Shown here piece by piece: positions 52,303-60,158 of a stretch of 64,000 bases of DNA. The stretch lies in contig NZ_RSCL01000031.1 of NCBI RefSeq assembly GCF_003991905.1, positions 1 to 64,000 on the forward strand, read 5' to 3'. Source of the DNA: Dulcicalothrix desertica PCC 7102 (GTDB taxonomy: Bacteria > Cyanobacteriota > Cyanobacteriia > Cyanobacteriales > Nostocaceae). The number at the start of each line of letters is the position of its first letter. Within the stretch, counting starts at the first letter, position 1. Position numbers and translations under genes: made by a program. Under the pieces are notes generated by a model. That model was not told the origin of the DNA, did no database searches, and was given only the letters and a program-made list of their open reading frames with translations.

Positions 52303-52968
52303 CTATATAAGCGATTTACCAAATATATGAGCAACACAGTCAGCAATAAGCAATAAGCCAAGGATAATCAAAATAAATTTCATGACCTTCGGAAACCATT
52401 TCGTTACTGATTGATGAATTTTTTGTAGTAAAGTTGCTGCATTATTGCGAAATATTAAATAAATTACCAGTAAAGTGATTAAAGGCAAAACGAAAATCAA
52501 GTTGTAAAAAGCAATAACACTCATTAGCTGTGGTAATCTAAGATTTTCACGGGTAATTCTTTCTATCGCAGCTAAATATGGTAAAGCAGTTGGTGCTTCT
52601 ACAAATGCGATTGTCCCCCCTAGAATAAATGCACTACCTGGGGACAATGATTTTGGACGTTTTGTTTGTGATTGGTTCAAGAATCTATTGAGGTTGCAAC
52701 CCAAGTAAATGAGTGCGACACCAATCAACAATTGTAGTACATATATTACACTACCTAATTGCGTAAATACAAAACGAATAACCTGAGAGATTCCAAGACT
52801 AAGCAAAATTCCCGCAATCCAACTTGCTGTAAAATCTCCAGCGATAAATGCCAGAGCGCGAGCAACTGGTTTTGGTGTGCTTAATAAATAAATGTGTACT
52901 GCCATTGCATTTGGGTTGATGCTATCAACTAATGCAATTGTGGCAATCGAAATCAGAAGGTTAATCAT
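52303..52968 (-). CDS. GAP family membrane transporter-like protein
   Basis: The 221-residue protein has six predicted helices and the opening LLISIATIALVDSINPNAMAV, typical of the GAP (Sap) family related to LysE/cytochrome c biogenesis transporters. It has the paired NP motif and a basic loop (NQSQTKRPKSLSPG) before helix 4 (AFILGGTIAFVEAPTALPYL). It appears intact though surrounded by broken genes. No GGCGCC occurs within it. Function is not known; export of a small molecule is possible. Confidence 0.82.
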   Translation of the reverse strand: MINLLISIATIALVDSINPNAMAVHIYLLSTPKPVARALAFIAGDFTASWIAGILLSLGISQVIRFVFTQLGSVIYVLQLLIGVALIYLGCNLNRFLNQSQTKRPKSLSPGSAFILGGTIAFVEAPTALPYLAAIERITRENLRLPQLMSVIAFYNLIFVLPLITLLVIYLIFRNNAATLLQKIHQSVTKWFPKVMKFILIILGLLLIADCVAHIFGKSLI

Positions 52969-53037
52969 TATATTGACGCTTCGCTGAGTTCTTGGAGAGC
53001 GCTTATCAATCTCTTAAATATAAATATAATTCAACTT

Positions 53038-53292
53038 TCAAGTTTTACATAAGTTTCTGTAGGATGAGATTGTGCCCATTACAACTCCACTGGTAGCATT
53101 TAACAACATTTGAAACGTTAAAGCAGCTAATTTACCAGCAGCGAGACTTTCTTGTCCCAACCTACCCATCATAATTGTGTCAACAAAACCTGTCGCAGAC
53201 TGAGCAACTTGTGCTGATGCTAAAGGTATAGCAAGTTGAAGAAATCCTTTTACTTCGCTGCGGATATGATATTTGACAAATATTGAAGTCAT
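53038..53292 (-). pseudogene. MATE efflux transporter, 5' fragment only
   Basis: This 84-residue frame begins with the N-terminus of a MATE transporter: EVKGFLQLAIPLASAQVAQS, then GFVDTIMMGRLGQESLAAG (the helix 1-2 region) and NATSGVVMG. After Gly the text ISSYRNLCKT is unrelated and stops. About 370 residues are missing; the intact GAP-family gene begins 70 bp downstream. Confidence 0.85.
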
Positions 53293-53479
53293 AATTAAAT
53301 TTGATGATTTTTTGTTTACTTACGCTATATAAGTTAAAGGTAGCAAGTCTGAAAAATCTCCCTGAAACTTGCGACATTATCAAAATCTTGCTGTTTAATA
53401 AGAGGCGCCTTTTACTTGACTAACAGCAAACAATCGTACTATATTGACCTTGTTAGTTTTCTGTTGGAGAGGAAAAGCG

Positions 53480-53554
53480 ATGAAACTCTCGTATACAATT
53501 CTCTATGTCAAAGATGTATCTTCTTCAGTCACTTGCTCTCATAAGTGGCTCTAA
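53480..53554 (+). pseudogene. VOC (glyoxalase) family 5' stub
   Basis: After a good ribosome site (TTGGAGAGG), ATG 53480 opens MKLSYTILYVKDVSSSV, the classic start of a VOC/glyoxalase family protein. The text then departs (TCSHKWL) and stops after 25 codons. A shifted frame from 53505 to 53636 reads LALISGSNANLNAAKDIF and on to a stop, possibly the tail of a second unrelated gene joined here. The rest of the gap to 53768 is AT-rich and empty. Confidence 0.6.
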
Positions 53555-53768
53555 TGCCAACCTTAATGCAGCCAAAGATATTTTTATAGATTTTTTAAGA
53601 TATAACCATTTAAAAAGACGAATATTGGATTTGTAGAACTAAAAAAAGTTAAAAAATAGATGCTGATTTTATAATTATCAAATTTTTATATTTTGTAATA
53701 ATCATTATTTCCAATTAAGATACAATTATTATATTGTCCATAACATAATTTTTTTGGATTTGATTTTC

Positions 53769-54329
53769 ATGAAAACTCAATACTACACAGCTACTAGTTT
53801 GGATGGGTTTATTGCTGATTCAAATAACTCCCTAGATTGGTTATTTCAATTTGGCGAGGTAACAGGAGATAGCTATTCTAATTTCATTCGAGAAGTTGGC
53901 GCCATTGCAATGGGTTCAACCACTTATGAATGGATTTTAGCTCACCATATTAATCAAGATGCCGAGCGTCCTCAAGCATGGCTCTACGAACAACCAACTT
54001 GGGTTTTTTCCTCTCGTATTTTACCTGAAATTGATGGAGCAGATGTGCGATTTGTAAAGGGGGATGTTCGACCTGTTCATCAGGAAATGCTTGCAGCAGC
54101 AGGGAATAAAAATATTTGGCTAGTCGGTGGTGGTGATTTGGTCGGGCAATTTTACGATTGTGGGTTACTCGATGAGATAATTGTCTCGATAGCATCAGTA
54201 ACGCTTGGCAGTGGGGCGCCATTATTACCACGTACAATTGCCACACCTCCATTAAAACTATTAACTGCAACAGTGTATGGAGATAGCTTTGTGGAACTGC
54301 ATTATCAAGTTCGTTATGCCTCCGAATAA
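53769..54329 (+). CDS. RibD C-terminal/dihydrofolate reductase-like protein
   Basis: From ATG 53769 (MKTQYYTATSLDGFIADSNN) the product is 186 residues; a TTG at 53754 is rejected. The family pattern is IAMGSTTYEWIL (MGRxTYE), TWVFSSR, NIWLVGGGDLVGQFYDCGLLDEII. It would reduce a pteridine or related substrate with NADPH; the actual substrate is unknown. Seven bases separate it from the GNAT gene, indicating an operon of three. Confidence 0.88.
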   Translation: MKTQYYTATSLDGFIADSNNSLDWLFQFGEVTGDSYSNFIREVGAIAMGSTTYEWILAHHINQDAERPQAWLYEQPTWVFSSRILPEIDGADVRFVKGDVRPVHQEMLAAAGNKNIWLVGGGDLVGQFYDCGLLDEIIVSIASVTLGSGAPLLPRTIATPPLKLLTATVYGDSFVELHYQVRYASE

Positions 54330-54336
54330 TAAAATT

Positions 54337-54822
54337 ATGTCATACATGATTCGTTCTCTTATGCCCAGTGATGAAGCTTTATTGTGGGAAATGTTATATC
54401 ATGCACTTTACGTTCCGCCGGGAGCTAAACCTTTAGCAAAAGAAATTATTTATCGTCCAGAATTAGCAAGATATATTGAAGGTTGGCAAACAGATGATAT
54501 AGGTTTTGTTGCAGTTTTAGAATCTAGCTTTATACCGATTGGAGCCGTATGGATTCGTCTGTTTAATAGTCAAAATTCAGGTTACGGGTATATTAATGAT
54601 GAAACACCTGAATTATCAATTGCTGTACTACCTGAATACCGAAATCAGGGTATTGGTACACAATTAATTACACATCTATTAAACAATACCAAAAATGTGT
54701 ATTCCGCAATTTCTCTAAGTGTATCTTTGTCAAATCCTGCCTTGCGGCTTTACCAACGTTTGGGATTTGAGGTTGCTGCTCAATTGAATGATTCTTTGAT
54801 AATGAAAAAAGAGCTTATATAA
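54337..54822 (+). CDS. GNAT family N-acetyltransferase
   Basis: From ATG 54337 (MSYMIRSLMPSDEALLWEM) the product is 161 residues. An in-frame start at 54277 lies inside the previous gene and is rejected. The acetyl-CoA binding motif A is LSIAVLPEYRNQGIGTQLI (Q/RxxGxG/A), followed by LSVSLSNPALRLYQRLGFEV. Substrate unknown. It lies between the RibD-like gene (7 bp) and the Vat-like gene (4 bp) in a compact operon of possible resistance functions. Confidence 0.9.
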   Translation: MSYMIRSLMPSDEALLWEMLYHALYVPPGAKPLAKEIIYRPELARYIEGWQTDDIGFVAVLESSFIPIGAVWIRLFNSQNSGYGYINDETPELSIAVLPEYRNQGIGTQLITHLLNNTKNVYSAISLSVSLSNPALRLYQRLGFEVAAQLNDSLIMKKELI

Positions 54823-54826
54823 AGCC

Positions 54827-55459
54827 ATGCAATACCCTGACCCAAAATTAACTCATCCTATGGAAGGATTTCCACAAGTTTGTTTCATCAAAAACACTGT
54901 TACTAACCCAAATATAATAATTGGAGATTACACTTATTACGATGACCCTGAAGACTCAGAGAATTTTGAGCGCAATGTGCTTTATCATTTTCCTTTTATT
55001 GGTGACAAGCTTATAATTGGCAAATTTTGTGCTATCGCTAGAGGTGTAAAATTTATTATGAACGGCGCCAATCATAAAATGTCTGGCTTTTCAACTTATC
55101 CATTTCAAATTTTTGGTAATGGGTGGGAGCGTGTAATGCCTGAATCAGATGAATTTCCTTTTAAAGGGGATACTATAATTGGCAATGATGTATGGATAGG
55201 GTACGAAGCCCTAATAATGCCGGGAGTTAAAATTGGCGATGGAGCAATTATTGCTGCCAAGTCTGTTGTAACTAAGAATATACCACCTTACACTATTGCA
55301 GGAGGGAACCCTATTAATATACTACGGCAGCGTTTCCCTGATGAAACAATCAAAATTTTACTCGATATTGCTTGGTGGAACTGGGATATTGAAAAAATTA
55401 CCAGGAATTTAGAGAAAATTGTTGGCGCCGATATTGAAGCATTAAAAACCTGCATGTAA
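54827..55459 (+). CDS. Vat/CatB-like xenobiotic O-acetyltransferase
   Basis: The 210-residue left-handed beta-helix acetyltransferase has the xenobiotic acetyltransferase pattern: IIIGDYTYYDDPED, NVLYHFPFIGDKLIIGKFC, the catalytic His in MNGANHKMSGFSTYPF, and DTIIGNDVWIGYEALIMPGV plus IPPYTIAGGNP. Homologues inactivate streptogramin A (Vat) or chloramphenicol (CatB), but many environmental members have other substrates. It is the third gene of the compact group. Resistance is inferred only. Confidence 0.9.
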   Translation: MQYPDPKLTHPMEGFPQVCFIKNTVTNPNIIIGDYTYYDDPEDSENFERNVLYHFPFIGDKLIIGKFCAIARGVKFIMNGANHKMSGFSTYPFQIFGNGWERVMPESDEFPFKGDTIIGNDVWIGYEALIMPGVKIGDGAIIAAKSVVTKNIPPYTIAGGNPINILRQRFPDETIKILLDIAWWNWDIEKITRNLEKIVGADIEALKTCM

Positions 55460-55461
55460 AC

Positions 55462-55857
55462 TTACTTTCTTGGAAAAAACGATTTAAATAAAGGAATTCC
55501 TCCTATCGCTACTGCGACTGACCCTACTCCAGTAAATATAATAGGGAACAACCACATCTCCAACCAAGAGTAAATTGTAGCTGATTCTGGCTGTTGAGGA
55601 TTATATAAAACTTCAACTTGCTGACCTTTGGTGTATGCTGGTGGACGACCTGTTGCGGACGGAGCAGCAAGCATTGTCTGGGCAGCGACCCTTCCTAATG
55701 ATAGACCAACGGGTGGTTTGTTTAGAGACGGCAAGCCACTGCCTTGGTAAATTATTTTGGAAAGTGAATGTAAATGAGACAGGCGCCCTAATTTTGTGTG
55801 AGGAAGTTTCGTATCCTTCAGGTTATTATTCCACATTTCAACAAAGAAGTCTTGCAT
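55462..55857 (-). CDS. DUF3592-like protein, N-terminus apparently lost
   Basis: This 131-residue frame ends with a DUF3592-type segment: PPAYTKGQQVEVLYNPQQPESATIYSWLEMWLFPI and a C-terminal membrane helix (IIFTGVGSVAVAIGGIPLF). DUF3592 proteins normally begin with a membrane helix, but here the first 70 residues (MQDFFVEMWNNNLKDTKLPH onward) do not read like that, so an upstream deletion or frameshift is likely. It may be a pseudogene. It ends 2 bp from the end of the Vat-like gene. Confidence 0.5.
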   Translation of the reverse strand: MQDFFVEMWNNNLKDTKLPHTKLGRLSHLHSLSKIIYQGSGLPSLNKPPVGLSLGRVAAQTMLAAPSATGRPPAYTKGQQVEVLYNPQQPESATIYSWLEMWLFPIIFTGVGSVAVAIGGIPLFKSFFPRK

Positions 55858-56346
55858 TAGGGTAATAATACTGCGGTATTTGACGATTTAAATGAGACGC
55901 GATATATCTCGTCTCTACATTTACTCCACGATTCTACTTCGCTTTAAATCTTGCATTAGTATTTTCATGAATTCTACAAACACACGAACCAAAGCTTGTC
56001 AATACTGTTTTTGTGCGTACAATATGGTGATGGGTACACCTGGAGGTCTCTTTTATATTACAATACATATTACATTAATAATACTCTGAGCTTATTCAAT
56101 CGGGCTTGAACTATGCGAACAATTGTAGTTGGCGATATTCATGGTTGCTATACAGAACTGCTTCAGCTATTAGCTAAAGTAGAAATTACAGAGGAAGATT
56201 GCTTAATTTCCTTGGGAGATTACCAACCCAAGACTTATGGTTACAGGTAATGACCGATTTGGGAATTCACCTATTTTCAAATCTGTAAAAGGATCGTCTA
56301 ATATGCTAATATCTATAAAATAGATACATAAGAAGGCAATAGCTCA
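55858..56346. other. Gap with a palindrome and one gene fragment
   Basis: The 489-bp gap holds an imperfect GAGACGCGAT/ATCTCGTCTC palindrome (55894-55916), a metallophosphoesterase fragment (56113-56250) and the promoter of the toxin-antitoxin pair. Nothing else is recognisable. Confidence 0.6.
56113..56250 (+). pseudogene. Metallophosphoesterase 5' fragment
   Basis: ATG 56113 opens MRTIVVGDIHGCYTELLQLL, the GDIHG metal-binding motif of a Ser/Thr phosphatase-like metallophosphoesterase. The text continues to DCLISLGD, where family members have GDxVDRGP, but here it turns into YQPKTYGYR and stops at codon 46. Over 150 residues are missing. Confidence 0.85.
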
Positions 56347-56601
56347 ATGGCTATTATTGTTACCCTTAATCCAGAACTAGAAGCCCTATTGCGTAGTAAA
56401 GCAGCGCAGCAAGGTCAAGATGTTAATTTGGTAGCATCTGAATTACTAGCCGGTGTATTAGAGTTGGAAGCACAAGAAACTCAAAAAGCTGTACAAGGAA
56501 TTCAGCAAGGTTTAGATGATTTTGAAGCAGGCAAGTTTCGTTCTTTTGATGAATTTGCTTCAGAACAGCGTCGTAAATATAATCTACCAACCGATTTATG
56601 A
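56347..56601 (+). CDS. Putative antitoxin of a type II toxin-antitoxin pair
   Basis: The 84-residue protein begins MAIIVTLNPELEALLRSKAA, the pattern of small cyanobacterial antitoxins with a ribbon-helix-helix-like N-terminus. An acidic C-terminus with FEAGKFRSFDEFASEQRRKY should bind the toxin. It overlaps the toxin gene by 4 bp (ATGA). The upstream region is AT-rich with a TATAAAAT stretch near 56320. Confidence 0.8.
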   Translation: MAIIVTLNPELEALLRSKAAQQGQDVNLVASELLAGVLELEAQETQKAVQGIQQGLDDFEAGKFRSFDEFASEQRRKYNLPTDL

Positions 56602-56933
56602 AGTATCGCGTCGATATTTCTAGTGTGGCAGAGGTTGAAGCTGACGATGCCTTCTTAAGGTTGTCTCAAATCACATCTCCGACAACAGCGAGTCAGTGGT
56701 ATGCAGGATTGTTGCAGGCAATTGAGTCTTTATCACAAATGCCGAAACCTTGTTCCATAGCACGTGAGAATGAGTTTTTTAGCCAGGAAATTAGACAACT
56801 TCTTTATGGTAAAGGGCGCAATTTATACCGTATCATCTTCACGATTATTGAGGAAGAAGAAGTTTCTACAGTTCGTATTTTACATATTAAGCACGCTGCA
56901 CAGCAAACCATAGGTGAAGAACCAGAGTCATAA
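56598..56933 (+). CDS. RelE/ParE family toxin
   Basis: The 111-residue protein has the RelE/ParE pattern: MKYRVDISSVAEVEADDAFL, then SQWYAGLLQAIESLSQMPKP, EIRQLLYGKGRNLYRIIFTI and VRILHIKHAAQQ. Likely a ribosome-dependent RNase or gyrase poison held by the upstream antitoxin. Start ATG overlaps the antitoxin stop. It contains no GGCGCC. Confidence 0.88.
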   Translation: MKYRVDISSVAEVEADDAFLRLSQITSPTTASQWYAGLLQAIESLSQMPKPCSIARENEFFSQEIRQLLYGKGRNLYRIIFTIIEEEEVSTVRILHIKHAAQQTIGEEPES

Positions 56934-57009
56934 CGCCATTAGTATGGAGAACTTTATTACATAATCAAAGTTATTATGATTATGTAATATATCTTTACAT
57001 TTTGAGTAG

Positions 57010-58251
57010 ATGCAGACTACACGTTTGTTTTCAAATATAGAATTTAATGGTGATAAGATACTTCACCAACCAGGTAGTGTGTTGGGGAGTACCGCGTTAA
57101 TTGCTGGAACAACAGTTGGCGCCGGAATTTTGGCTTTACCGACAGTAACTTTGCCTTCGGGAGTGGCGCCTTCGACGGTATCATTAATCGCTGTATGGTT
57201 ATATGCTTTAGTATCTGGGTTATTAATTGCTGAAGTTAGTTTAGATGGGATGCGGAACTCAGGCGCCAGTAGTAGTTTTTTAGCGATGGTGGAGAATATA
57301 TTAGGAAAACCGGGAGCAATATTAGCTGGTGGTGCATATTTATTCTTGCATTACGGGTTGCTGGTTGCGTATATTGCTCAAGGTGGAGAAATATTGCTGG
57401 TCACGTTGCCAGTTGATTTACCAAACTGGGCAGGGACAACGATATTTGGGCTGTTGTTTGGTGGAGTTATGTATTTTGGGCATCCAAAGTTAATTGAAAA
57501 ATTGAATAACGCTTTAGTATTTGTAGTAATAGCTTCATTCACTGGCCTATTGTTTTTGGCAAGTAGACAGGTTCATTTATCACAGTTTGCTTTTCAAGAT
57601 TGGACTAAGTTAACTGCTGCGATTCCAGTTATGTTAGTCGCATTATTTTATCATAATGTGATTCCAGTAATTGCAATTCAATTAGAAGGAGACGCAAGAA
57701 AAGTTAAACAGTCAATTTTTTTTGGCTCATTAATTCCACTTTTAATGTTTATTGCGTGGAATGCTGTAATTTTAGGTAGTGTAGATTCGGAATTACTAAA
57801 AAACTTTACTGGTGCAGAAAAATTTGACCCGCTAGAAAATTTACGAGGTGGAAGTGGGGGAAATTTGCTGGAAATAATGGTTTCAGTCTTTTCTGAAGTT
57901 GCAATTATTACTTCTTTTATAGGCTTCTTTTACGGTCTGCTGAATTTTCTCGATGTAGTAAAATTATCAACTGCACGCCCATTAACATATGGTTTGGTTT
58001 TATTTCCACCAATGTGTTTAGCTGTATTGAATCCGAATATATTTTTAAATGCACTCGAAACTGCTGGCGCCTTTTGTATTTCAGTTTTAGGAGCTATTAT
58101 TCCAGCGTTAATGGTATGGAAGCGGCGCCGTGATAATGAAAATATTCATAACTATCGTAGATTAGTTCCAGGCGGTAAAACAACTCTAGTTATTGTCATT
58201 AGCATAGCAATTTTAGTCATCTTTAATAAAATATTGTCATTCATAAAATAA
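57010..58251 (+). CDS. Aromatic amino acid permease (HAAAP/TyrP-like)
   Basis: The 413-residue protein has about 11 membrane helices. It matches the hydroxy/aromatic amino acid permease family: GSTALIAGTTVGAGILALP in helix 1 (GxxxGAGxLxLP), then LFYHNVIPVIAIQLEGD in the middle. It should import tryptophan or tyrosine by proton symport. Five GGCGCC sites lie in the gene. It is alone on its strand and followed by a GTAGAGAC hairpin. Confidence 0.88.
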   Translation: MQTTRLFSNIEFNGDKILHQPGSVLGSTALIAGTTVGAGILALPTVTLPSGVAPSTVSLIAVWLYALVSGLLIAEVSLDGMRNSGASSSFLAMVENILGKPGAILAGGAYLFLHYGLLVAYIAQGGEILLVTLPVDLPNWAGTTIFGLLFGGVMYFGHPKLIEKLNNALVFVVIASFTGLLFLASRQVHLSQFAFQDWTKLTAAIPVMLVALFYHNVIPVIAIQLEGDARKVKQSIFFGSLIPLLMFIAWNAVILGSVDSELLKNFTGAEKFDPLENLRGGSGGNLLEIMVSVFSEVAIITSFIGFFYGLLNFLDVVKLSTARPLTYGLVLFPPMCLAVLNPNIFLNALETAGAFCISVLGAIIPALMVWKRRRDNENIHNYRRLVPGGKTTLVIVISIAILVIFNKILSFIK

Positions 58252-58297
58252 ATTCATATAAAAACCTCTACGGAAAAGCCTCTGGTTTACGCACGTT

Positions 58298-58325
58298 GTA
58301 GAGACCGTACATGAACGGTATCTAC
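58298..58325. repeat. Imperfect palindrome, GTAGAGAC family
   Basis: GTAGAGACCGTACATG faces AACGGTATCTAC (one mismatch). It follows the permease stop by 46 bp and is a probable terminator. Confidence 0.65.
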
Positions 58326-58406
58326 ATAGATACAATTTATACAAAAAAACAGATTTTTTACTTATATCAATGCAATGCTGGTAGCTCAAAAATGAAAACA
58401 TACCCA

Positions 58407-59273
58407 TTATTTTTTCATTGCTACAATGCCGTACATCAAGGGTATATTTGGTATATTTTCGAGGGAAAACCATCTTCTTCCTGGTTCTTCTCTCATGTTT
58501 TCAAAAGGTTTCCAACCATTTGAGTAAGGATATTCTTTAAAAGTAACCAGTATTAATCCAGCTTGCAATAATGCTGTTATTATTTCGCCAATTCCCCACT
58601 GAAATTCGTGTGAACGATATAGGTTGCGAAAATTTTGTACTCCTGCTTGATAATTATCAGGCGCCAAACCCGTGTTAGACTCAGCAACATAATCACTAAC
58701 ACCATCAACACATGTCAGTGGTTCTCCATTTTGGAAGTAAGGAAACTTGTGGCTCCAATCAATATCAAACATCATTGCTACAGGGTGGAATTCCATCATA
58801 ATCAAGCGTCCACCTTGTTTAAGAACAGAAGCAATCCTATACGCCCAAAGATTTAAATCAGATAGCCAACAAATTGCACCATAAGAAGAGAATACAATAT
58901 CATACTCAGTTTTGTTTGCAGTTTTTTCTAACCAATCAAATACATCTGCTCTTTCAAAACCCACATTAATACCAGAATCCTGCGCCAATTTCTGAGCAAA
59001 ATCTATTGCTTCATCACTAATATCTACACCAGTTACATTGGCGCCTAAGCGAGCTAGTGATAATGTATCTTGTCCAGCGTTACATTGAAGATGAACCACA
59101 GATAAATCAGCAATATCTCCTAATAATTCTACTTCTTCAGGAAACAAAGTGCTACCACCTTCAAGGAAAAACTTTGCTTGATTACCTTTATGACTGTTAT
59201 GAGCTTTTGTAGCTTCGTTCCAAGATAAACGATTTTCCTCATGAAGTTCTTTTCTAAAAGGAGAATTAGCCAT
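58407..59273 (-). CDS. SAM-dependent methyltransferase
   Basis: The 288-residue class I methyltransferase has motif I VVHLQCNAGQDTLSLARLGA (GxDT variant near residue 62), GVDISDEAIDFAQ (acidic residue for SAM ribose) and VFSSYGAICWLSDL. The protein opens NRLSWNEATKAHNSHKGNQA, typical of a group of unassigned bacterial methyltransferases. Substrate unknown. It converges on the permease gene. Start ATG 59273. Confidence 0.88.
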   Translation of the reverse strand: MANSPFRKELHEENRLSWNEATKAHNSHKGNQAKFFLEGGSTLFPEEVELLGDIADLSVVHLQCNAGQDTLSLARLGANVTGVDISDEAIDFAQKLAQDSGINVGFERADVFDWLEKTANKTEYDIVFSSYGAICWLSDLNLWAYRIASVLKQGGRLIMMEFHPVAMMFDIDWSHKFPYFQNGEPLTCVDGVSDYVAESNTGLAPDNYQAGVQNFRNLYRSHEFQWGIGEIITALLQAGLILVTFKEYPYSNGWKPFENMREEPGRRWFSLENIPNIPLMYGIVAMKK

Positions 59274-59433
59274 AATTGATATTTACTTCACTGTTTGCCC
59301 TTCTGAATCACAAATGTATTGTAATGCGTTATTCATAGCAGCCAACATAACTTATTATATTGCTAATAACCGCAAAAGTTTTTATGAGCTATTTGCGCTC
59401 GCACTTCCTTTTTAGATGCCCTTACGCTGGGTT

Positions 59434-60048
59434 TCAATACGGCTCGCGCGCTAATCCAGCAATTAAAGTACGAGTAACAAATTCTGATAATGCTTGAATA
59501 TCCTGAGCTTGAGTAACTGGTAATCGCCCATCAATTAGCAACATTGCTAACCCATGCACCGTTGACCAAGCAACCCACCCTAGTTGCATTGTATCTCCTG
59601 CTCTCACAGCAAGGGCAGATTGCCCTGCTTCAATAGCATTAAACAATACCTGAAACGCCTGCCATCCTGCCTGCGCGCGTTCTGGATGAGATGCTTGCTC
59701 TCCCTGATAACTACCAAACATCACCCTGTAATGAGATGGATGAGCTACAGCAAACTGTACATATGCTACTCCAGTTGCTTCTAAACGTTTCAGGGGTTCA
59801 TCCGGCGCCTGCTCTATCCCCCTATTCATTGCTTCTGTTAAGCCAATAAATCCTTCTTCTGCGACTGCTGCTAATAAGCTCTCCTTATCCTGAAAGTGTC
59901 GGTAAGGCGCCGCATGGGACACTCCCACCCTTCGCGCAACTTCCCGCAGCGACAAACTACTTACATCCTGTTCTGCAATCAGTGAGATGGCGCCATCAAT
60001 TAACGCCTGTCGTAAATCTCCATGATGATACGCAGTTTTCTCAGCCAT
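59434..60048 (-). CDS. TetR family transcriptional regulator
   Basis: The 204-residue protein has an N-terminal TetR HTH: SLSLREVARRVGVSHAAPYRHFQDKESLL (near 25-55). A C-terminal helical ligand domain follows (HPSHYRVMFGSYQGEQASHP is the conserved mid-section of the TetR_C_33-like group). It is divergent from the oxidoreductase gene at 60159, and the 110-bp gap carries a large inverted repeat. It probably represses both genes. Start ATG 60048. Confidence 0.92.
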   Translation of the reverse strand: MAEKTAYHHGDLRQALIDGAISLIAEQDVSSLSLREVARRVGVSHAAPYRHFQDKESLLAAVAEEGFIGLTEAMNRGIEQAPDEPLKRLEATGVAYVQFAVAHPSHYRVMFGSYQGEQASHPERAQAGWQAFQVLFNAIEAGQSALAVRAGDTMQLGWVAWSTVHGLAMLLIDGRLPVTQAQDIQALSEFVTRTLIAGLAREPY

Positions 60049-60092
60049 ACTCTCCTTTCTTCTTAGCCCTTAATAAAAGTTTACACTTGCTT

Positions 60093-60142
60093 TGTTTACA
60101 CTGTCAACATGTTTAGTTATTATTATGTTGACGATGTAAACA
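60093..60142. promoter_or_regulatory. Operator palindrome for the TetR regulator
   Basis: TGTTTACACTGTCAACAT (60093-60110) and ATGTTGACGATGTAAACA (60125-60142) are inverted repeats with 16 of 18 matches, 14 bp apart, centred between the divergent genes. Each arm also contains GTTTAC and GTCAAC. A further half-site GTTTACAC is at 60079. A ribosome site AAGGAGA (60147-60153) precedes ATG 60159. Confidence 0.8.
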
Positions 60143-60158
60143 TTCAAGGAGAATAGTT

